Assembly: GCA_049653005.1 (NCBI GenBank)
Contig: JBASFL010000096.1
Span: 1 to 13,315 of the forward strand
From: UBA2334 sp049653005
GTDB lineage: Bacteria > Pseudomonadota > Gammaproteobacteria > Burkholderiales > Burkholderiaceae_C
DNA length: 13,315 nt
Reading direction: 5' to 3'
The notes beneath the pieces were generated by a model, which saw only the letters and a list, made by a program, of their open reading frames with translations, had not been told where the DNA came from and searched no databases. Shown here one piece after another: positions 7,273 to 13,315 of this stretch; within the stretch, counting starts at the first letter, position 1; every line of letters starts with the position of its first letter. Both the position numbers and the translations under genes were made by a program.

Positions 7273-8736
7273 ATGTTGATGAAAACCCCCAGCCAGTCGC
7301 TGACCGAGCAGTTGTCGCAGCGCTTGGCCCAGCGCATCCGCGACCGCTTGTTGCCCGCCGGGGCGCGGCTGCCCAGCGTGCGCGAAACCGCGCAGACCCA
7401 GGGTGTGAACCCGTCCACCGTGGTGGCCGCCTACGACCAGTTGCTGGCCTGGGGCCTGGTGGAGGCGCGGCCCCGGCGGGGCTTTTTTGTGCGGGAATTT
7501 GATAAAAAAGTGCCTCTGGCGCTTGATGGTATTGATTCTTCAGCTACAGATAAATGGGCTGCCTTGCAGGCGGCTGAGCCCCCCATCACCTCGCCCATCA
7601 ACGCCACGGCGCTGATTCGCGGCATGTTCCACCACCTCAGCGACAAGCCACAACCGGGCATGGGAGTGTTCCCGCCCGAGTGGCTGGCCAGCACGTTCAT
7701 GACGGCGGCGGTGCGCAAGGTGGTCAGCCCGGTGGCGCTGCAAACCGCGTCGCTCAGCTACGGCGAGCCCAAGGGTGACCCGGGTTTGCGCCAGGCCCTG
7801 TCCACCCGCCTGCGCGGCATGGCCATTGACGCGGCACCCGGGCAAATCATCACCACCGTGGGGGCCACGCATGCGCTGGACGTGGTCAGCCGCACGTTGC
7901 TGAAACCCGGCGATGCCGTGATGGTGGAAGAGCCCGGCTGGGCCGTGGAGTTCGCCCGGCTCGATGCCCTGGGCGCGCGCATATTGCCGGTGCCCCGTGG
8001 TCCGCTGGGGCCTGACCTGGACGTGATGGCCCGCTACTGCGAGGCCTCGCCCACCGGCGCACCGCCCAAGCTCTTTGTGAGCGTGAGTGTGTTGCACAAC
8101 CCCACAGGCCAATCTTTGAGCCCCGGTCACGCCCACCGCGTGCTGCAACTGGCACACCAGCACGGTTTTTATGTGGTGGAAGACGACACCTACAGCCACA
8201 TTGCCCCGCCGCACGCCACCCGCCTCTGTGCGCTCGATGGCCTGCGCCAAACCATTTATGTGAGCGGTTTCGCCAAAATCCTGGCACCCAACTGGCGGGT
8301 GGGTTTTCTGGCCGCGCCGCCCGAGCTGACCGAGCGCCTGCTCGACACCAAGCTGCTGGGCACCCTGACCACGCCCAGCCTGCTGGAAAAAGCGCTGGCG
8401 CTGTGCATGGAGCAAGGCCAGTTGCGCCGCCACGCCGAGCGCATTCGCACCCGGCTGGACGCGGCGCGCAGCCGCAGCGTGAAGCTGGCGCTGGCTGCAG
8501 GGTGCACCTTTGTGGCCGAGCCCGCAGGCCTGTTTGGCTGGGTGGACACGGGTGTGGACACCGAGGCGCTGGCCCAGCGCATGCTGGACGAGGGCTACCT
8601 GCTGGCGCCGGGGGCGCTGTTTCACGCGGCGCGCAAACCCAGCACGCTGATGCGCATCAACTTCACCACCACGCAAGAGGCGGCGTTTTGGGCCGTGTTT
8701 GGCCGCTGGCGCGATGCGTTGGGGCGCACCGTTTGA
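7273..8736 (+). CDS. MocR-type transcription regulator (GntR winged helix plus aminotransferase domain)
   Basis: A 487-residue protein of the standard MocR length. The N-terminal GntR winged helix covers about residues 8-73, with the recognition region LPSVRETAQTQGVNPSTVVAAYDQL. The aminotransferase-like domain covers about residues 105-485, with N276 in HNPTGQSL, D304 in VVEDDTYSH, the PLP lysine K335 in SGFAKILAPNWRVGF and R461 in LMRINF. All key PLP residues are kept, so PLP binding is expected. Members sense amino acids or PLP derivatives and regulate divergent genes, here most likely the exporter operon. The start ATG 7273 is preferred over upstream in-frame codons because AGGAG lies 8 bases before it and homology begins there. 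Residues 78-94, between the two domains, come from an AT-rich patch that looks like a dispersed repeat. Confidence 0.95.
   Translation: MLMKTPSQSLTEQLSQRLAQRIRDRLLPAGARLPSVRETAQTQGVNPSTVVAAYDQLLAWGLVEARPRRGFFVREFDKKVPLALDGIDSSATDKWAALQAAEPPITSPINATALIRGMFHHLSDKPQPGMGVFPPEWLASTFMTAAVRKVVSPVALQTASLSYGEPKGDPGLRQALSTRLRGMAIDAAPGQIITTVGATHALDVVSRTLLKPGDAVMVEEPGWAVEFARLDALGARILPVPRGPLGPDLDVMARYCEASPTGAPPKLFVSVSVLHNPTGQSLSPGHAHRVLQLAHQHGFYVVEDDTYSHIAPPHATRLCALDGLRQTIYVSGFAKILAPNWRVGFLAAPPELTERLLDTKLLGTLTTPSLLEKALALCMEQGQLRRHAERIRTRLDAARSRSVKLALAAGCTFVAEPAGLFGWVDTGVDTEALAQRMLDEGYLLAPGALFHAARKPSTLMRINFTTTQEAAFWAVFGRWRDALGRTV
7504..7554 (+). repeat. AT-rich dispersed repeat, in frame inside the MocR linker
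   Basis: A sharply AT-richer stretch within a GC-rich gene. On the plus strand it has a run of A followed by CTCT-N2-CGCTT-N6-ATTGA-N6-AGCTA-N3-ATAAA. The intergenic patch at 1602-1652 has the same words at the same spacings on the minus strand. It encodes roughly residues 78-94 (KKVPLALDGIDSSATDK), exactly in the flexible linker between the DNA-binding and aminotransferase domains, without disrupting the frame. It is read here as a decayed repeat absorbed into coding sequence. Confidence 0.55.
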
Positions 8737-8747
8737 TGGCGGGGGCC

Positions 8748-10925
8748 TTACCGCTGTTGCAGCGCTTGCAACGCGGCGTCCACCTTGGCCAATTCGCTGC
8801 GCAGCACGGGCAGGGCACGGCCAAACAGCGGCCACTCGCCCGAGCGGGCGGCCATCTCCAGCCCATTGGCCAGGGCGGCTGCCCGGTGGGCGGTGAGGCC
8901 GGCCAGCGCCCCTTTCAGGGTGTGGGCCAGGGTGGCGGCGGCGGTTTTGTCTTCGTGGGCCAGGGCTTGTGTCAGCGCGGCCTGGTGGCTGGCCAGCTCG
9001 ACCTGGGCGGTGCGTGCCAACTCGGCCAGTGCGCTGGGGTTGTGGCCCAGGCGGTGGCGGAGCTTGTCTGCGTCCAGCGGGGGGGCCGATGTGTTGCGTG
9101 CCGGGGGCGCACCTGGGGGCGGTGTGCCCGAGGCCTTGGGTGCTGGGGGTCTGTGCTGCCCGTCCGGGTTGGGGTGCTCGCCCTGGGTCCAGCACTTGCC
9201 CACGGCCAACGCGTGTGACATGGCTTGCATCAAGGCCTGGGGGCTGACGGGTTTGGAGGTGTAGGCATCCATGCCGGCTTGCAGGCATTTGTCTTCGTCA
9301 CCCGACATGGCGTTGGCCGTCACGGCCACGATGGGGGTGTGCTGGGGGCCGTTGCCTTCCTGGGCGCGGATTTCAGCGGTGGCTTCCAGCCCGCTGAGTT
9401 CGGGCATTTGCACGTCCATCATGATGAGGTCGATCCCCCCGCGCCGCCACGCGGCCACGGCTTCGAGGCCGTTTTTGGCCACCGTGCACACGCAGCCCAG
9501 GCGTTGGAGCAGCTGACGCATCAGCAGCTCGTTCACCGGGTGGTCTTCGGCCACCAGCACGCGCAGGCCGTCAAAGGTTTCTTGGTGGGCGCTGATGTGG
9601 GCCAGCTCCATGGGCGCGCTCAGGGGGGCGGAGTCTGTGCTGCGGGCGGTCTTGCTTTTCAGGGGCAGCGTGAAAAAGAAGCGGCTGCCTTGGCCGGGCT
9701 GGCTGTCCAGTTGCAGCTGGCCGCCCATCAGCGTCACCAGCCGGGCCGAGATGGCCAGGCCCAGCCCTGTGCCCCCGAATTTGCGGGTGGTGGACGCATC
9801 GGCTTGTGTGAACGCTTCGAACACGCGGGCTTGCTGCTCGGGTGAAATGCCGATTCCGGTGTCCGCCACCTCGAACCTCACCCCCACGCCATTGACCGGG
9901 TCTGCGCTGACGCGGATGTGCCCCCCCGCCGGGGTGAACTTCACGGCGTTGGACAGCAGGTTGGTCAGCACTTGGCGCAGCCGCCCCGGGTCGCCCTGGG
10001 TGCGGGTGGGCAGACCGGGGTGCAGGTTGATTTCAAGCTGGAGCTGTTTGGCGCTGGCCTGGGCCAGCAGGGGCGCACAGGCTTTTTCGGTGAGTTCGGC
10101 GGCGTCGAACGCGGTGGCTTCCACCGTCATCTTGCCCGCTTCGATTTTGGACAGGTCCAGGATGTCGTTGAGCAAGCCCAGCAAGGTGTGGGCCGATTCG
10201 TCCATGAGTTGCAGCCAGTGGCTTTGCTCGGTGTCCAGGGGGGAGTCCATCAGCAGGCGTATCAGCCCCATCACCCCGTTGAGCGGGGTGCGCACCTCGT
10301 GGCTGACATTCGCCAGGAAATCGGTTTTGGCCCGGTTGGCCGATTCGGCCTGCGTGCGGGCGGTTTCGGTGGCCTGTTCCAGGCGTTTGCGTTCGCGGAT
10401 GTCGGCGCAGACCCCAATCAGGCGCAAGGCTCGGCCCCGTTGGTCTTGTTCGGTGACCATGCCGTGGCTTTCGAGCCAGAGCCACTCGTCGTCAAGGGTG
10501 CGGATGCGGAACTGAACCTCGTAGCGTTGCAGGTGGCCCTCGGTCGCCAGCCTGAGCTGGCTTTGCAACCCGGGTAAATCGTCGGGGTGGATGCGTTCCA
10601 GCAATTCGTTCAGCGGGGTGTGGGCGTCCATGGCCACGTCGCCCATCAGCTCTGACCAACGGGCGCTCAGGTACACCACGTCGTTGCGCAGGTTCCATTC
10701 CCACAGGGCGAGTTGGGCGGCATCCAGGGCGAGCTGCAGCCGGTCGCGGGTGTCGTCCAGCTCTTCTTCGGCCAGCAGGCGGCTGTTGGACGCGTCACGC
10801 GCTGCGCCTCGCAGCACCTCCAGATCTTGTTGCAGCCGCAGCACCTGGTCTTGCAACCGCTGGTTGAGCTGGCGCTCTTGCGCCAGCTCAGCTGCCAGTG
10901 GGTGGGGGGTGTGCGCGGCGCTCAT
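8748..10925 (-). CDS. Hybrid sensor histidine kinase with PAS, receiver and HPt domains
   Basis: A 725-residue protein with no transmembrane segment, so probably cytoplasmic. Order: N-terminal coiled coil (about 10-68), PAS/PAC sensor (about 65-180, with RIHPDD and RLIGVCADIRERK), HisKA dimerisation helix with phospho-His H209 in NVSHEVRTPLNG, HATPase with N box NLLSNAVKF, G1 DTGIGI (355) and G2 GGTGLGL (384). The receiver domain has D504 in MMDVQMPEL and K558. A proline-rich linker (about 585-617) leads to an HPt domain with H668 in LAHTLKGALAGL. All phosphorelay residues are present, so an internal His-Asp-His relay to an unseen response regulator is expected. The ligand of the PAS domain is unknown. 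The start lies 11 bp after the uup stop, with GAG just upstream of the ATG. The 3' end converges on the MocR gene 11 bp away. Confidence 0.95.
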   Translation of the reverse strand: MSAAHTPHPLAAELAQERQLNQRLQDQVLRLQQDLEVLRGAARDASNSRLLAEEELDDTRDRLQLALDAAQLALWEWNLRNDVVYLSARWSELMGDVAMDAHTPLNELLERIHPDDLPGLQSQLRLATEGHLQRYEVQFRIRTLDDEWLWLESHGMVTEQDQRGRALRLIGVCADIRERKRLEQATETARTQAESANRAKTDFLANVSHEVRTPLNGVMGLIRLLMDSPLDTEQSHWLQLMDESAHTLLGLLNDILDLSKIEAGKMTVEATAFDAAELTEKACAPLLAQASAKQLQLEINLHPGLPTRTQGDPGRLRQVLTNLLSNAVKFTPAGGHIRVSADPVNGVGVRFEVADTGIGISPEQQARVFEAFTQADASTTRKFGGTGLGLAISARLVTLMGGQLQLDSQPGQGSRFFFTLPLKSKTARSTDSAPLSAPMELAHISAHQETFDGLRVLVAEDHPVNELLMRQLLQRLGCVCTVAKNGLEAVAAWRRGGIDLIMMDVQMPELSGLEATAEIRAQEGNGPQHTPIVAVTANAMSGDEDKCLQAGMDAYTSKPVSPQALMQAMSHALAVGKCWTQGEHPNPDGQHRPPAPKASGTPPPGAPPARNTSAPPLDADKLRHRLGHNPSALAELARTAQVELASHQAALTQALAHEDKTAAATLAHTLKGALAGLTAHRAAALANGLEMAARSGEWPLFGRALPVLRSELAKVDAALQALQQR

Positions 10926-10936
10926 GACTCAAACCA

Positions 10937-12838
<1,902 letters not shown>

Positions 12839-12855
12839 GGTGAAAGAATGATTGC

Positions 12856-12880
12856 GCCACCCTTGATGCGCAAGGGTGGC
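12856..12880 (-). promoter_or_regulatory. Perfect 10-bp hairpin in the probable uup leader
   Basis: GCCACCCTTG (12856-12865) pairs perfectly with CAAGGGTGGC (12871-12880) around a 5-base loop. It ends 17 bases before the uup ATG. There is no T tract on either side, so it does not look like an intrinsic terminator. A leader hairpin affecting translation or RNA stability, or a protein-binding palindrome, is possible. Confidence 0.5.
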
Positions 12881-12943
12881 AGGGACTGGGTGGTGTGGGG
12901 ATTCAGCCTTGCGTGTGTCAACAAGCGGCTGTGTGCTGCCCCA

Positions 12944-12971
12944 ATTATCGTGGCCAGGGAGGGGGTATCAG
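12944..12971 (-). promoter_or_regulatory. Weak candidate promoter for uup
   Basis: On the minus strand, CTGATA (12971-12966, 4 of 6 matches to TTGACA) is followed after 16 bp by GATAAT (12949-12944, 5 of 6 matches to TATAAT). This would give a leader of about 100 bases containing the hairpin. It is the best sigma70-like pair seen upstream of uup, but it is not strong. Confidence 0.35.
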
Positions 12972-13103
12972 CCATATGGCAAGCGCCCCTATGGTGTATC
13001 CACCCGGCAACCGGCGTCTCTTGCGTGCACAGGCCTGCCAAGGGTCTTGTGCCACGCGGACAACGAGCAAACACGGCATCCGGCGCGAAATGCGTCAAAT
13101 TTG

Positions 13104-13132
13104 TTGGGCAACGCGAAAATATCTCGTATACT
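13104..13132 (+). promoter_or_regulatory. Sigma70-type promoter, upstream of tandem pair
   Basis: TTGGGC (13104-13109) and TATACT (13127-13132) are separated by 17 bp, the ideal spacing. The -10 matches the consensus at 5 of 6 positions. The promoter faces right, toward the probable rRNA operon, and lies about 105 bp before the second promoter. Confidence 0.55.
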
Positions 13133-13209
13133 CACGCTCCCCGACGCAATAGCGAAAAGGGTGCAGGCAGCTCAGCCTAGCAAGCATCCAAAGAATCCGG
13201 AAAAGATTT

Positions 13210-13239
13210 TTGACGGATGTGAAAAAAGAGTGCTAGAAT
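13210..13239 (+). promoter_or_regulatory. Sigma70-type promoter, probable rrn P2
   Basis: TTGACG (13210-13215, 5 of 6 matches) and TAGAAT (13234-13239, 5 of 6) with an 18-bp spacer. TG at 13231-13232 forms an extended -10. An A/T-rich stretch just upstream (AAAAGATTTT, 13201-13210) could act as an UP element. Strong near-consensus promoters of this kind normally drive rRNA operons. Confidence 0.65.
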
Positions 13240-13245
13240 ACGAGG

Positions 13246-13315
13246 CTCTGCTGATCTCAGCGAGTCTTAAAAGTAGTGATCGAAAGTGATCTGCTGTTGG
13301 TTCATTAAAAATATA
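13246..13315 (+). other. Probable 5' leader of an rRNA operon, cut by window edge
   Basis: The last 70 bases follow a strong promoter and contain no reading frame. GGTTCATTAAAA at 13299-13310 resembles the boxA antitermination element and the leader that precedes 16S rRNA in Comamonadaceae, from my recollection of such leaders. A GTGATC direct repeat occurs just before it. The 16S gene itself would lie beyond the right edge and cannot be seen. Confidence 0.6.

Larger units (their letters stand above)
12839..13103. other. Gene-free intergenic region between uup and the rightward promoters
   Basis: No open frame here has a plausible start, Shine-Dalgarno or recognisable protein; the overlapping frames on both strands look like chance. 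It holds the uup leader hairpin, a weak uup promoter candidate and a GCCATATGGC palindrome at 12971-12980. No tRNA or other RNA gene was recognised. Composition is less GC-rich than in the neighbouring genes. Confidence 0.6.

Noticed and set aside
7119..7418. Long N-terminal extension of the first LysE-family exporter
   Set aside because: It would overlap the MocR gene and its control region and carries no transporter features.
7540..9288. A 582-residue open frame on the minus strand antisense to the MocR gene
   Set aside because: It is a GC-rich shadow frame full of Arg, Gly, Pro and His with no recognisable domain, and it overlaps a strongly supported gene on the other strand.
12856..12880. 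Hairpin as an intrinsic terminator
   Set aside because: No T tract follows on either strand, and no gene ends nearby.
12916..12921. TTGACA on the minus strand as a uup -35 element
   Set aside because: No -10-like sequence lies 16 to 18 bp downstream; only GC-rich CCACAC-type sequence is found there.
12971..12980. GCCATATGGC palindrome as a regulator site
   Set aside because: A single 10-bp palindrome with no repeat partner is weak evidence, so no function is assigned.

Overview
The window looks like a high-GC betaproteobacterial chromosome, most likely Burkholderiales and probably Comamonadaceae. This rests on three things: GC-rich codon use throughout, the style of the proteins (a Uup-like ABC-F protein, a MocR regulator, RhtB/LysE exporters), and a right edge that resembles the leader of a ribosomal RNA operon in this group. 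The family-level call is an inference from pattern recognition, not from a database search.

Left two thirds, positions 1-7118: eight genes run leftward on the minus strand. In transcription order they are a LysE-family exporter, an EamA/DMT exporter, a second LysE/RhtB exporter, a fold-type I PLP aminotransferase, an MFS transporter, a glutathione S-transferase, a PhzF-family isomerase and a glyoxalase-like VOC protein that is cut by the left edge. The first three are chained by two ATGA stop/start overlaps, and the MFS-GST pair by a third. The other gaps are 10 to 121 bp, so one operon, or two short ones split at the 121-bp gap before the PhzF gene, is plausible.

Positions 7119-7272 form a divergent control region with CCATACA repeats. 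Rightward from it runs a MocR-type regulator (winged helix fused to an aminotransferase-like domain). The natural reading is a locally regulated unit in which a PLP-dependent sensor controls export and conversion of an amino acid or amine. The substrate cannot be read from the sequence.

Positions 8748-12838 on the minus strand hold uup and, 11 bp downstream of it, a large soluble hybrid histidine kinase with PAS, HisKA, ATPase, receiver and HPt modules. The kinase converges on the MocR gene with only 11 bp between the stops. Positions 12839-13315 contain no convincing gene. They hold a perfect 10-bp hairpin in the probable uup leader, a weak uup promoter candidate, and two good sigma70-type promoters facing right, followed by what looks like the start of an rRNA operon leader.

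The most unusual signal is a degenerate AT-rich repeat of about 51 bp. One copy lies in the intergenic gap at 1602-1652 and one in frame inside the MocR linker at 7504-7554, with the same motif spacing. A weaker, more diverged candidate lies in frame in the Uup C-terminal linker at 11155-11206.
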